A stretch of 64,000 nt of DNA, from NCBI RefSeq assembly GCF_048213115.1, contig NZ_CP172404.1, positions 2,976,001 through 3,040,000 on the forward strand, read 5' to 3'. The notes below the pieces were generated by a model, which had not been told where the DNA came from, did no database searches, and saw only the letters and a list, made by a program, of their open reading frames with translations. How positions within the stretch are numbered: the first letter of the stretch is position 1; each line of letters opens with the position of its first letter. Below are positions 9,665-16,867 of this stretch, piece after piece. The position numbers were made by a program, and so were the translations under genes. Origin of the DNA: Niveibacterium terrae. GTDB taxonomy: Bacteria > Pseudomonadota > Gammaproteobacteria > Burkholderiales > Rhodocyclaceae.

Positions 9665-9692
9665 AAAACAAATGGCACCCCAAAGGGTGCCA
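9665..9692 (-). terminator. Rho-independent terminator behind pilA
   Basis: On the minus strand the stem GGCACCC - TTTG - GGGTGCC (9674-9691) is followed by ATTTGTTTT. It lies between the pilin stop at 9715 and the GT-C start at 9652, so it probably cuts most pilin transcription before the glycosyltransferase genes and lets limited read-through continue. Confidence 0.8.
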
Positions 9693-9714
9693 CTTTTGCT
9701 GCGGTCAGAAAAAC

Positions 9715-10131
9715 TCAGCGGCAGTTCGAAGGACGATACTTGGAAACAAGGGTACCGCCGGTGCAAGTCCAGGAGACCGTGCCATTCGTATCGTGCCCCT
9801 GCAAGAAGAGCGTGGCACCCGGGGCGACCTTGGTGTTGAAGGTCACGGTGATCAGCGAACCAGAAACCGCCACGGAGTTGACGGCATTGCCCTTGATCGA
9901 AGTGTCGGCGGCGAGACCAGCCGAACCGTTTGCCGCCGGCCAAGCGCCCTTCGACGAGTAGAACTCGGTCACAGCAGCCTTGGCACCGGCAGCCAGAGTC
10001 AAGCCCTCGGTAACGTGCGAACGCTTAGTGTAGTCTTGGTAAGCGGGCAGCGCGATGGCGGCCAGGATACCGATGATCGCGACGACGATCATCAGTTCGA
10101 TCAGCGTGAAACCTTTTTGCATCTTGTTCAT
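9715..10131 (-). CDS. pilA: Type IV major pilin (PilA, type IVa)
   Basis: 138 aa prepilin. A short leader MNKMQKG precedes FTLIELMIVVAIIGILAA, the prepilin-peptidase site (cut after Gly7) and the hydrophobic assembly helix, with Glu5 of the mature protein present. The C-terminus has two cysteines (SWTC and SNCR) that should form the D-region disulfide loop typical of type IVa pilins. The start at 10131 is fixed by the leader length; the longer frame runs through the promoter. A sigma-54 promoter lies at 10181-10196, about 50 bp upstream. The gene is paralogous to the pilin at 10504-10932. Confidence 0.95.
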   Translation of the reverse strand: MNKMQKGFTLIELMIVVAIIGILAAIALPAYQDYTKRSHVTEGLTLAAGAKAAVTEFYSSKGAWPAANGSAGLAADTSIKGNAVNSVAVSGSLITVTFNTKVAPGATLFLQGHDTNGTVSWTCTGGTLVSKYRPSNCR

Positions 10132-10503
10132 GAGAGTTCCCCTCAAAATTCGGGCGGGTGATTCCGCTGATCGGATTATATGCACATGTCGTGCCAGATG
10201 CGAGAGGCTCGCCGATCGCTTGCAGATCAAGGGTTTGGCGCGCTCCGGGAAAGCGGAAGCGTGATTTGCATCACGGAGAACTGCCCATTTTCGTCACCTG
10301 CTGACGATCAGTGACAACTTGAAGGTCTGAGCAGCGGAATTCTGGGTTCATCGCTGCAAGGCGCCAAGACCCGGAGGGGGAGATTCAGAATTGGGAGAGG
10401 AGCCCGGGGAGGTTCGGAGATTTTCGCGGAGCGCCAGACGGCACCGCGAAGGAGGAATCAGAATCACTCCACAGACACGGGAGGCGAAGGATGGCCAAGT
10501 CAA
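10132..10503. other. Intergenic region between the two pilin genes
   Basis: 372 bp. The part next to pilA holds its sigma-54 promoter (10181-10196). The rest, between that promoter and the stop of the second pilin gene, contains no convincing gene. I saw no clear terminator with a T-tract for the upstream pilin gene, so its transcript may run toward pilA. Confidence 0.6.
10181..10196 (-). promoter_or_regulatory. Sigma-54 (RpoN) promoter of pilA
   Basis: The minus strand reads TGGCACGACATGTGCA. This matches the -24/-12 consensus with the invariant GG and GC separated by 10 nt. The site is about 50 bp upstream of the pilA ATG. RpoN with the PilS/PilR two-component system drives pilA in Pseudomonas and relatives; PilR itself is not in the window. 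Confidence 0.85.
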
Positions 10504-10932
10504 TCAGCCGCGGCAATTGGTGGGTCGGTACTTTGCGCTAAGCGATCCACCCTTGCAGTCCCAGGCCACAGTACCACCGGCAGCAGTCGGAGTCAGCGTG
10601 AGTACATTGTTCGCAGGATCGATCAAGGACTTGAAGGTCACCGTGATCACTCCACTGCTGCCGACCTGGATGCTTCGCACGGCCTGACCAGAAACGCTGG
10701 CAGCACTGGCAACGCCAACGCTGTCATTGTTGCCCGGAAAGTAGCCTTTGTCGGCATAGAACTCTGTTACAGAAGCCTTAACCGCCCCCGCCATCACAAG
10801 ACCTTCCGCTACATGGCTACGCTTCGTGTAGTCTTGGTAGGCTGGCAGCGCGAGCGCGGCCAGGATGCCGATGATCGCGACGACGATCATCAGTTCGATC
10901 AGCGTGAAGCCACGCGGGCGGGTCTTGTTCAT
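10504..10932 (-). CDS. Type IV pilin, second paralogue
   Basis: 142 aa. The leader MNKTRPRG is followed by FTLIELMIVVAIIGILAALA and PAYQDYTKRSHVAEGL, nearly identical to the first pilin over the N-terminal helix. Beyond residue 60 the two diverge, apart from the C-terminal KYRPTNCRG and the Cys pair (AWDC and TNCR). The start at 10932 gives the standard 8-residue leader; a longer frame begins inside the promoter. It has its own sigma-54 promoter 45 bp upstream. It could be a second major pilin or a variant subunit; expression data would decide. Confidence 0.92.
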   Translation of the reverse strand: MNKTRPRGFTLIELMIVVAIIGILAALALPAYQDYTKRSHVAEGLVMAGAVKASVTEFYADKGYFPGNNDSVGVASAASVSGQAVRSIQVGSSGVITVTFKSLIDPANNVLTLTPTAAGGTVAWDCKGGSLSAKYRPTNCRG

Positions 10933-10976
10933 GATTTCCTCGCTCATTGGCGGCACTTTTGCCAAATACATATTCA

Positions 10977-10992
10977 TGCAGACGCTGTGCCA
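10977..10992 (-). promoter_or_regulatory. Sigma-54 (RpoN) promoter of the second pilin gene
   Basis: The minus strand reads TGGCACAGCGTCTGCA, with GG and GC spaced by 10 nt, 45 bp upstream of the pilin ATG at 10932. The match and spacing parallel the promoter of the neighbouring pilin gene, so both probably share RpoN control. Confidence 0.82.
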
Positions 10993-11182
10993 GATCCATG
11001 ATCACGAAGGCAGCCCTTACAAAACAAGGACTTGCGTCACGAATCCGCGGCCTGCGCAGACTCATCGACGAGGAAACTGTCAAATTCAGTCACATCATGA
11101 CGCAAACCGCCTTCGCTGCCAGGGCGGCAGGGCAAGGACAAATTCCATCTCGCGCACAGCGACAGAGCAAAGCCAAGATCTA

Positions 11183-11327
11183 TCTCACGCAGAGCCGCAG
11201 AGAAAACCAAAGACAAACAGCATCCTGAGCGAAAGTCACTGATCTGACGCACATTCGCCGGAGCGTTGTGACCCAAGGACGCTTTTGACCTCGTCTTTCC
11301 TCCGCGGCTCTGCGGCTCTGCGTGAGG
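11183..11327. repeat. Repeat element A with 19-nt terminal inverted repeats
   Basis: It begins CTCACGCAGAGCCGCAGAG (after one T) and ends with the exact reverse complement CTCTGCGGCTCTGCGTGAG, giving a 145-bp element with 19-nt inverted ends. The interior is shared with element B (12294-12446), including AAAACCAAAGACAAACAGC and the segment around GGAGCGTTGTG. It does not encode a transposase. The structure resembles a MITE or a large REP-like element. Confidence 0.8.
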
Positions 11328-11467
11328 AATGCCTTTGACCTTCGCTGTGCCACGGCGTGAGGGTTGTTTTGACCTTTCGCTTCTGAAGCTCTGTGGCTCC
11401 GCGTAAAGCAATGCTTCCTGCGCCCCCATCCTCCAGCAGATCTATGCTCAAGAACTGGAGGAACTAC

Positions 11468-11872
11468 ATGGAACTGAACGAGATAAGCGGCACCATCATC
11501 GATGCGGCCATCGCCATCCATAAGGATCTCGGCCCAGGACTCCTGGAATCCGTGTACGAGCAAGTGCGGGCAAAGCAGCTACAGAAGCGGGGACTCCTGG
11601 TCGAACGCCAAAGAGCGGTTACCTTTGAATACGATGGCACCCTCTTCGAGGATGCCTTTCAGATCGACCTGCTCGTCGAAGGACAAGTCGTCGTTGAGCT
11701 CAAGTCCGTCGAGAAGGAAAGTCCGGTACATGTAAAGCAGGTTCTGACCTACTTGCGTCTGATGAAGCTCCCGCTGGGCCTGGTCATCAACTTTGGGGCA
11801 AGTCCCCTGAAGAACGGCCTCCACCGCGTGATCAACAGCCGCGCAAGCCAGCCAAGCCTTCCTCTGCCGTAG
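11468..11872 (+). CDS. GxxExxY protein (PD-(D/E)XK-like fold)
   Basis: 134 aa from ATG 11468, with GGAGG 6 nt upstream. The protein carries the name-giving motif GLLESVY (residues 24-30) and a nuclease-like core: the acidic D in FQIDLLVEG, then VVVELKSV, matching a D-x(n)-ExK arrangement of PD-(D/E)XK proteins. The ending HRVINS is typical of the family. The function of GxxExxY proteins is not established. The gene is embedded in repeats on both sides (11127-11400 and 11909-12565), and neither flank has a transposase gene. It is the only plus-strand gene between 462 and 25476. Confidence 0.85.
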   Translation: MELNEISGTIIDAAIAIHKDLGPGLLESVYEQVRAKQLQKRGLLVERQRAVTFEYDGTLFEDAFQIDLLVEGQVVVELKSVEKESPVHVKQVLTYLRLMKLPLGLVINFGASPLKNGLHRVINSRASQPSLPLP

Positions 11873-11908
11873 AACAGGAGAGACCGGGCAAGGCAAGGTC
11901 AAATTCGA

Positions 11909-12293
11909 TCTCACGCAGAGCCGCAGAGCCACAGAGAAGATCAAACCCGCTTCATGAGCAAAACCCGGGGCACGCCGCTCCAGGTTCCGAGCCCCTCATC
12001 CCGGGAACGCAAAGAAGACCAACGGCAGGGAAAAGGCCGGTCTCACGCAGAGGCGCAGAGAAGGTCAAACCTGCTTCGTGAACAAACCGGGGCACGCCGC
12101 TCCAGGTTCCGAGTTCCCCCATCCCGTGAACACAGGGAAAACCAACAGCAGGGAAAAGCCGGTCTCACGCAGAACCGCAGAGCCACAGAGAAGGCCAAAC
12201 CTGTTTTGTGAACAAACCGGGGCACGTCGCTCCAGGTTCCAAGTTCCCCCTTCCCGTGAACACAGAGAATACCAACGTCAGGGAAAAGGCCGG
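11909..12293. repeat. Tandem array of three units (132, 122 and 131 bp)
   Basis: Units start at 11909, 12041 and 12163, each opening with TCTCACGCAGA and continuing through GGGGCACGCCGCTCCAGGTT-like and CCCGTGAACACAG-like segments to CAGGGAAAAGGCCGG. A fourth start at 12294 opens element B. The units differ by small indels and substitutions, so the array is not recent. The opening matches the inverted ends of elements A and B. Confidence 0.85.
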
Positions 12294-12446
12294 TCTCACG
12301 CAGAGCCGCAGAGAAAACCAAAGACAAACAGCATCCTGAGCAAAGAGCACAGATCCGGCGCATCTTCACGGAGCGTTGTGGCCCGAGGAATGCTTTTGAC
12401 CTCGTCTTTCCTCTGCGCCTCTGCGGCTCTGCGGCTCTGCGTGAGG
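12294..12446. repeat. Repeat element B with inverted ends
   Basis: About 153 bp. It starts TCTCACGCAGAGCCGCAGAG and ends with the reverse complement CTCTGCGGCTCTGCGTGAG. The interior matches element A on the other side of the GxxExxY gene. Confidence 0.8.
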
Positions 12447-12460
12447 GATGGTTTGACCTT

Positions 12461-12565
12461 CCGGAGCAAAAGACACAGATCCGGCACATCTTCGCCGGAG
12501 CGTTGTTGCCCAAAAAGCGCTCTTGACCTTGTCTTTCCTCTGCGGCTCAGCGGCTCTGCGTGAGG
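12461..12565. repeat. Partial repeat element C
   Basis: About 105 bp sharing the right part of elements A and B (ACACAGATCCGGC, GGAGCGTTGT, TTGTCTTTCCTCTGCGGCTC) and ending GGCTCTGCGTGAGG. It lacks the left inverted end, so it is a truncated copy. Confidence 0.75.
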
Positions 12566-12594
12566 AATGCCTTTGACCTTGATCTGCGGTTCAA

Positions 12595-12618
12595 CGCTTC
12601 GGTTTGCACACCGAAGCG
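12595..12618 (-). terminator. Hairpin behind the GAF-ATPase operon
   Basis: The stem CGCTTCGGT ... ACCGAAGCG has a 6-nt loop and is 45 bp past the ATPase stop. There is no good T-tract on the minus strand, so termination is possible but not certain. Confidence 0.4.
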
Positions 12619-12662
12619 GCTCGGGCGGCGCGAAGCAGTGCTTCGTGAAACCCCGCCCTCGC

Positions 12663-15008
12663 TCAGCGGATACAGACCTTGCGGATCTGCTTCATGTCGG
12701 TGATGCCCTGGAGCACTTTCTCGATGCCGTCCTGGCGCAGCGTGCGCATGCCGTCTTCGAGCGCGCGGGCGAGCAGCTGGGCGACCGGCGCGCGGGTCTG
12801 GATCAGGTGCTTGACGGCGTCAGTGCCGAGCATCAGCTCGTGCAGCCCCATCCGCCCCCGGTAGCCTTCGGTGCATTCCGGGCAGCCCACCGCATGGAAG
12901 AGCGTGAACTGGCCCTTTTCGTCGGCGAAGCTCTGCCGCCACTGCTCGAGGATCGCAGATCTCGCCGCCTCGGGGTCGGCGAGGAAGGCGGTGGTTTCGT
13001 GCAACTCCTCGCAATAGGCGGCGAGCAGCGATTCGATCTCGTCCTCGTCGGGATGGTAGGCCCGCTTGCAGTGCTGACAGAGCCGCTTGGCGAGGCGCTG
13101 GGCGAGCACGCCGAGCAGCGCATCGGAGAAGTTGAACGGATCCATGCCCATGTCGAGCAGTCGGACGATGGACTCGGGCGCGCTGTTCGTGTGCAGCGTC
13201 GAGAGCACGAGGTGGCCGGTCAGCGAAGCTTCGATGCCGATCGAGACGGTCTCCTGGTCGCGCATCTCGCCAACCATGATCACGTCGGGGTCGGCGCGCA
13301 GGAAGGCCCGCATCACGGTCGGAAAATCGAGACCGGCTTTGCGGTTGACCTGGACCTGGCGCAGCCCGCGCTGGGTGATCTCGACCGGATCCTCGGCGGT
13401 CCAGATCTTGGTTTCCTTGGTGTTGAGCTCCTTCAGGATCGAGTGCAGTGTCGTGGTCTTGCCCGAACCGGTCGGGCCGCAGACGAAGAAGATGCCGTAG
13501 GGTTTCGCGATCGTCGCAGCGAGCCGTTCGAGGTTGCGCGGCGACAGGCCCAGCTTGGGCAGCGGCAGCGGCTCGCCGTTGGCGAGCAGGCGCATCACAA
13601 CATCTTCGACCCCTCCGGCGGTCGGCAGGGTCGCGACGCGCAGTTCGATGTCGAGCGGCCCGTACTTGCGAAAGCGGATCTTGCCGTCCTGAGGTTTGCG
13701 ACGCTCCGAGATGTCCAGATCGCACATGATCTTGATCCGCGTGATCAGAGAATTGCGGTAGGCGGCGGGAACTTCGATATAAGGGGTCAGCGAGCCGTCC
13801 TTGCGGAAGCGCACGAGCGTCTTTTCCTTGCCCGGGCGCGGTTCGATATGAATATCGGATGCGTTCTGCTTGTAGGCATCGACGATGATCCGGTTCACGA
13901 GCTTGACCAGCTCGTTGTCGGCAGCGGCCGACAGTTCGTCATCAAGAGGCTGCTCGCGCTCATCCTCACCCATGCCGGACAGCAAGTCGGACACCGACGC
14001 ATCGTCGTAGCCGTGGCCGAAGAGCTGCTCGACGGTCTGTTCGAACTCCTTGCGGGTGGTGACACGAAAACTCAGCGGAGTGCCGGGAAACACGTTCTCG
14101 GCCACGCGCGCCCCGCGCACCTGCTCCGGTTCCACGGTCAGCACGATGATTCCCTCGTGAGTTTCTTCGAGCGGAATCCACTGGCTTTGCAGCACGTAGT
14201 CCTTCTTGATGTTGCGCAGCAGCGCGACGGGCCGGATGCGATCCTTCTGAAAAGGTTCGTAGGGCACGGCATAGAAGCGCGACATCGACGCACCGATCTG
14301 TTCCAGACTGACGTGGTACTCGTCGAGCAAAACCGTCTCGACCGAGGCGTCGCGATCCCGCGCATGTTTGACCGCCTCTTCGAGCTGCTCGGGATTCAAG
14401 GCGCCGGAGCGGACCAGGTCGTCGTATTTGTTGCGCAGCGGGCGCTCGGTCTGCAGGCGCTGCATGAAGGCAAGGCCCAGGGTCTGCGTCAGGCCCATCA
14501 TGCCTTCTTCGTCGATCACCGAGAAATCCGCACCGTCGCGGGTATTGAGGAGCTGGATCACGCCGAGCAGGCGCTCATCCGCACCGCCGACGATCGGCGC
14601 GGTCAGCACCTGGCGGGTGTGAAAGCCGCTGCGCAGATCGACTTCCCGACGAAATTCCAGCCCCGCAGAGATCTTTGCAAGCTCCTCCGTGTCGTATGCA
14701 TCATGGATATTGACAAGAGTCTTGTGCAGCGCGACATAGCCGGCGATGCTGCGCTCCGAGATCGGCAGGCGGATCGTCTTGACCGCATTCAAACCGGTCT
14801 TGACCTTGGAAACGATGGCCTGCCCGCCTTCATCGACGACGTAGAGCGTGATCCGCTCCGCGGCGAACAGGCTGCAGATGTCGGTCGAGAGTTCGAAGAT
14901 GATCTCGTCGATGTTGTTGGTCGCGTGGATGCGCGCCGTCAGCGTCTGCAAACCCTTGAAGAAGGCCAGGCGGCGATTGATGTCGCCGGAGGCGGATGTC
15001 GGTTTCAT
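12663..15008 (-). CDS. GAF domain-containing PilB/GspE-type secretion ATPase
   Basis: 781 aa. Residues about 15-185 form a GAF domain, followed by a GspE/MshE N-type helical domain (about 200-360), then the hexameric ATPase. Walker A is GPTGSGKTTTLHS near residue 511. The VMVGEMRDQET Walker B/Asp box region and VLSTLHTNSAPE follow. A four-cysteine zinc module (CQHC near 643, CPEC near 709) is intact, as in PilB and GspE. Such ATPases power pilus extension or type II secretion. A GAF domain on one is uncommon and suggests control by a small ligand. The gene is last in a probable FHA - phosphodiesterase - ATPase operon. No pilC or pilD is adjacent, so it may be an additional PilB-like protein. 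Confidence 0.88.
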   Translation of the reverse strand: MKPTSASGDINRRLAFFKGLQTLTARIHATNNIDEIIFELSTDICSLFAAERITLYVVDEGGQAIVSKVKTGLNAVKTIRLPISERSIAGYVALHKTLVNIHDAYDTEELAKISAGLEFRREVDLRSGFHTRQVLTAPIVGGADERLLGVIQLLNTRDGADFSVIDEEGMMGLTQTLGLAFMQRLQTERPLRNKYDDLVRSGALNPEQLEEAVKHARDRDASVETVLLDEYHVSLEQIGASMSRFYAVPYEPFQKDRIRPVALLRNIKKDYVLQSQWIPLEETHEGIIVLTVEPEQVRGARVAENVFPGTPLSFRVTTRKEFEQTVEQLFGHGYDDASVSDLLSGMGEDEREQPLDDELSAAADNELVKLVNRIIVDAYKQNASDIHIEPRPGKEKTLVRFRKDGSLTPYIEVPAAYRNSLITRIKIMCDLDISERRKPQDGKIRFRKYGPLDIELRVATLPTAGGVEDVVMRLLANGEPLPLPKLGLSPRNLERLAATIAKPYGIFFVCGPTGSGKTTTLHSILKELNTKETKIWTAEDPVEITQRGLRQVQVNRKAGLDFPTVMRAFLRADPDVIMVGEMRDQETVSIGIEASLTGHLVLSTLHTNSAPESIVRLLDMGMDPFNFSDALLGVLAQRLAKRLCQHCKRAYHPDEDEIESLLAAYCEELHETTAFLADPEAARSAILEQWRQSFADEKGQFTLFHAVGCPECTEGYRGRMGLHELMLGTDAVKHLIQTRAPVAQLLARALEDGMRTLRQDGIEKVLQGITDMKQIRKVCIR

Positions 15009-15090
15009 CTCTTCTCCAGACGGCGGGAGGCCGCCGCGTCAAGCCACCGGAGGCCTTCCTCCTCAGGCAAATTCAAAATGGCCGCGCCAC

Positions 15091-15858
15091 TCAGACCCGG
15101 AAAATCTGCCCATTGGCGAGGATTCCCGGTCTGATGCGACCGCGGTATTGAGCCAGCTCGTTGCGGATTTCCTCGGCCTGAGCCGGCTTCAGATGAGTCA
15201 CGAACACTTCCGGCGTACCGGACAGCCGGTCGAGCACCGAAAACAGCATCTGCGGACAGAGGTGGCGGGCGGCCAGCGCCAGATCGTGCTGACGGTTCGG
15301 GAAGGCCGTCTCGATGACCAGATAGCGCAGATCGTCCATCACGTTGAGCGCCGCAATCAGGTTCGCCGACACCGTCGTGTCGCCGGTAAAAGCGAGGCTG
15401 GCCTCCTCGCCCTGAAGCTGATAGCCGATCGCCGGAACCGAGTGCAGAACCGGCAAGGCCGTGATTCGCCGCCCCGCAAGCTCCCGGGTCTCACCGACGC
15501 GAAGCTCGTTGAAGCGCAGCAGGGGCCGGCTGCGGTCGGGGATCGCTGAGAAATCCGGCCAGATCAGCCAGTTGAAGATGTGCGAGCGCAGGATGCGCAG
15601 CGTCTCGGGCGCCGCGTGGACGGTGATCGGCGAACTCCGGTAGTCGCCGATTGAATCGATGATGAAAGGCAGAAAAGCGATGTGGTCGAGATGGGAGTGC
15701 GTCAGAAAGATGTGGTCGATCTTGACCAGCTCTTCGACTGGAAGTGTCGCGACCCCGGTTCCGCAGTCGATCAGAATGTCATCGTCGACAGCGAGCGCCG
15801 TCGTGCGCTGTTCCAGACCCCCTATGCCGCCGCTGCAGCCAAGGACGCGAATGTCCAC
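15091..15858 (-). CDS. Metallo-beta-lactamase-fold 3',5'-cyclic-nucleotide phosphodiesterase (class II-like)
   Basis: 255 aa. It opens MDIRVLGCSGGIGG and has the metal-binding motif THSHLDHIAF near residue 53, later metal ligands in LPVLHSVPAIGY and LAFTGDT, and ends VFVTHLKPA. This pattern matches class II cyclic-nucleotide phosphodiesterases and related MBL hydrolases, which cleave cAMP or cGMP with two metal ions. The start is GTG 15858. It lies 15 bp downstream of the two-FHA protein and 82 bp upstream of the GAF-ATPase gene, so it may set the nucleotide level sensed by the module. Substrate is inferred only. Confidence 0.75.
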   Translation of the reverse strand: MDIRVLGCSGGIGGLEQRTTALAVDDDILIDCGTGVATLPVEELVKIDHIFLTHSHLDHIAFLPFIIDSIGDYRSSPITVHAAPETLRILRSHIFNWLIWPDFSAIPDRSRPLLRFNELRVGETRELAGRRITALPVLHSVPAIGYQLQGEEASLAFTGDTTVSANLIAALNVMDDLRYLVIETAFPNRQHDLALAARHLCPQMLFSVLDRLSGTPEVFVTHLKPAQAEEIRNELAQYRGRIRPGILANGQIFRV

Positions 15859-15873
15859 CTCAGCCTCTCGTTT

Positions 15874-16650
15874 CTACCCACCCTGCCGCAGGTAAAATTC
15901 CATCTTGACCCCCGCCAGTTCGATGATGTCGTGATCCTGAAGAGGATGAGCCTGGGCATCGATCTGGCGACCATTGACGACAGGAAAAGCCGTTCCTTCA
16001 ACATGGGTAATGAAATAGCCGTGGGCGCGGCGCGTGATCACGGCCACCTGGACTCCTGGCTTGCCCAGAGTCGTCAGGGACTTGGAGAGCTCCAGCTCGC
16101 GCCCGGCGTTGCGGCCCGAGAGGATCTGGACAACTCCGTTCGAGACCGGAGCGGCCGATTCGGGCGCCACCCAGTTCGAATTGAGTCCCGTCGAAGAAGA
16201 CAGAACCCCGGCCGAAGAGACGCCATGCGTCGCGCTCTGGGCTTCGGTGAAGCCGGTCACCATCGTGTCGGAAGCCGCCCGGGCCTGGGTGGCCTGGGTG
16301 GCCGCAAAATCGGCGGGAACCGCGAAAGGCTTGTCGAAGGTGCTCGAAGTGTCGGGCAGCACCGCATCCTTGATGAACTTGAGCCGGTACTTGCCAAGCT
16401 CGACGATGTCGCCATCCTTGAGCGCGCACTTCTTGACCGGCTGACCATTGACGTAGGTACCGTTGGTGCTGTTCAGATCCTCGAGAAAGGCATCGTTCAG
16501 GATCGTCGTGATCGCCGCGTGTTCACCGCTGATCGCGAGATTGTCGATCTGGATGTCATTTTGAGGCTTGCGCCCCACCGAGATCCGCGGCTTGTCGAGC
16601 GCAATTTCCTTCAGCACCAGGCCATCCATGCTGAGGACGATCTTGGGCAT
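15874..16650 (-). CDS. Protein with two FHA domains
   Basis: 258 aa, soluble. FHA domain 1 (about residues 5-95) has ISVGRKPQNDIQI, AISGEHAAI and LNSTNGTYVNG, the Arg, Ser and Asn-Gly positions that bind phosphothreonine. A linker rich in Ala, Ser and Thr follows, then FHA domain 2 (about 170-258) with ELSKSLTTLGKPGVQVAVITRRAHGY, which lacks the usual GRxxxN and SxxH residues and may not bind phosphopeptide. AGGAG precedes ATG 16650 by 6 nt. It is first in the operon with the phosphodiesterase and the GAF-ATPase. FHA proteins usually work with Ser/Thr kinases; none is visible here. Confidence 0.85.
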   Translation of the reverse strand: MPKIVLSMDGLVLKEIALDKPRISVGRKPQNDIQIDNLAISGEHAAITTILNDAFLEDLNSTNGTYVNGQPVKKCALKDGDIVELGKYRLKFIKDAVLPDTSSTFDKPFAVPADFAATQATQARAASDTMVTGFTEAQSATHGVSSAGVLSSSTGLNSNWVAPESAAPVSNGVVQILSGRNAGRELELSKSLTTLGKPGVQVAVITRRAHGYFITHVEGTAFPVVNGRQIDAQAHPLQDHDIIELAGVKMEFYLRQGG

Positions 16651-16867
16651 GCCAACTCCTTTGGGCTACGGCGATACAGGGAACACGGCCTGACCGACAG
16701 TGTTAAGACTATGCCAGTGGCACCCGTTCCGGGGCAAGATCACTGACAAATTGCTACGAAAAACCTGTGTCTTTGTTTGCAGACGTCGACATTTGTCGAG
16801 CCGCACCACACAGGTCACCTGAATCGCAGGCCCGCCCCGGCAAAGCCGTGAGCGAGCCCACGCGCGC

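Larger units (their letters stand above)
10933..11467. other. Non-coding region with sigma-54 promoter and repeat copies
   Basis: The first 60 bp carry the promoter of the second pilin gene. From about 11127 onward the DNA is made of degenerate and full copies of the island repeat family (11127-11175 and 11183-11327), then a diverged fragment around 11341-11400 before the GxxExxY gene. Open frames here on either strand are low-complexity translations of the repeats and are not accepted as genes. Confidence 0.7.
11873..12662. other. Repeat-filled non-coding region
   Basis: About 790 bp. It holds a degenerate lead-in (11885-11908), the tandem array at 11909-12293, element B at 12294-12446 and a partial element at 12461-12565, ending in a hairpin at 12595-12618 just behind the ATPase gene. 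Translations are repetitive and lack ribosome-binding sites, so no gene is called. Confidence 0.75.

Noticed and set aside
10132..10230. 33-codon N-terminal extension of the first pilin
   Set aside because: It crosses the sigma-54 promoter and leader region; the prepilin leader of 7 residues is normal.
11236..11563. Open frames of 70-130 codons in the GxxExxY repeat island, both strands
   Set aside because: They are translations of the repeats, recur in each copy, and lack ribosome-binding sites.
11909..12293. CRISPR array
   Set aside because: Unit length of about 130 bp with conserved interior; no short repeats with unique spacers and no cas genes.
12567..15134. 855-codon plus-strand frame opposite the GAF-ATPase gene
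   Set aside because: Antisense frame caused by high GC; the minus-strand frame has all ATPase motifs. The same applies to long frames opposite pflB (22553-25195), maeB (40205-42763) and adhE (44173-46902).
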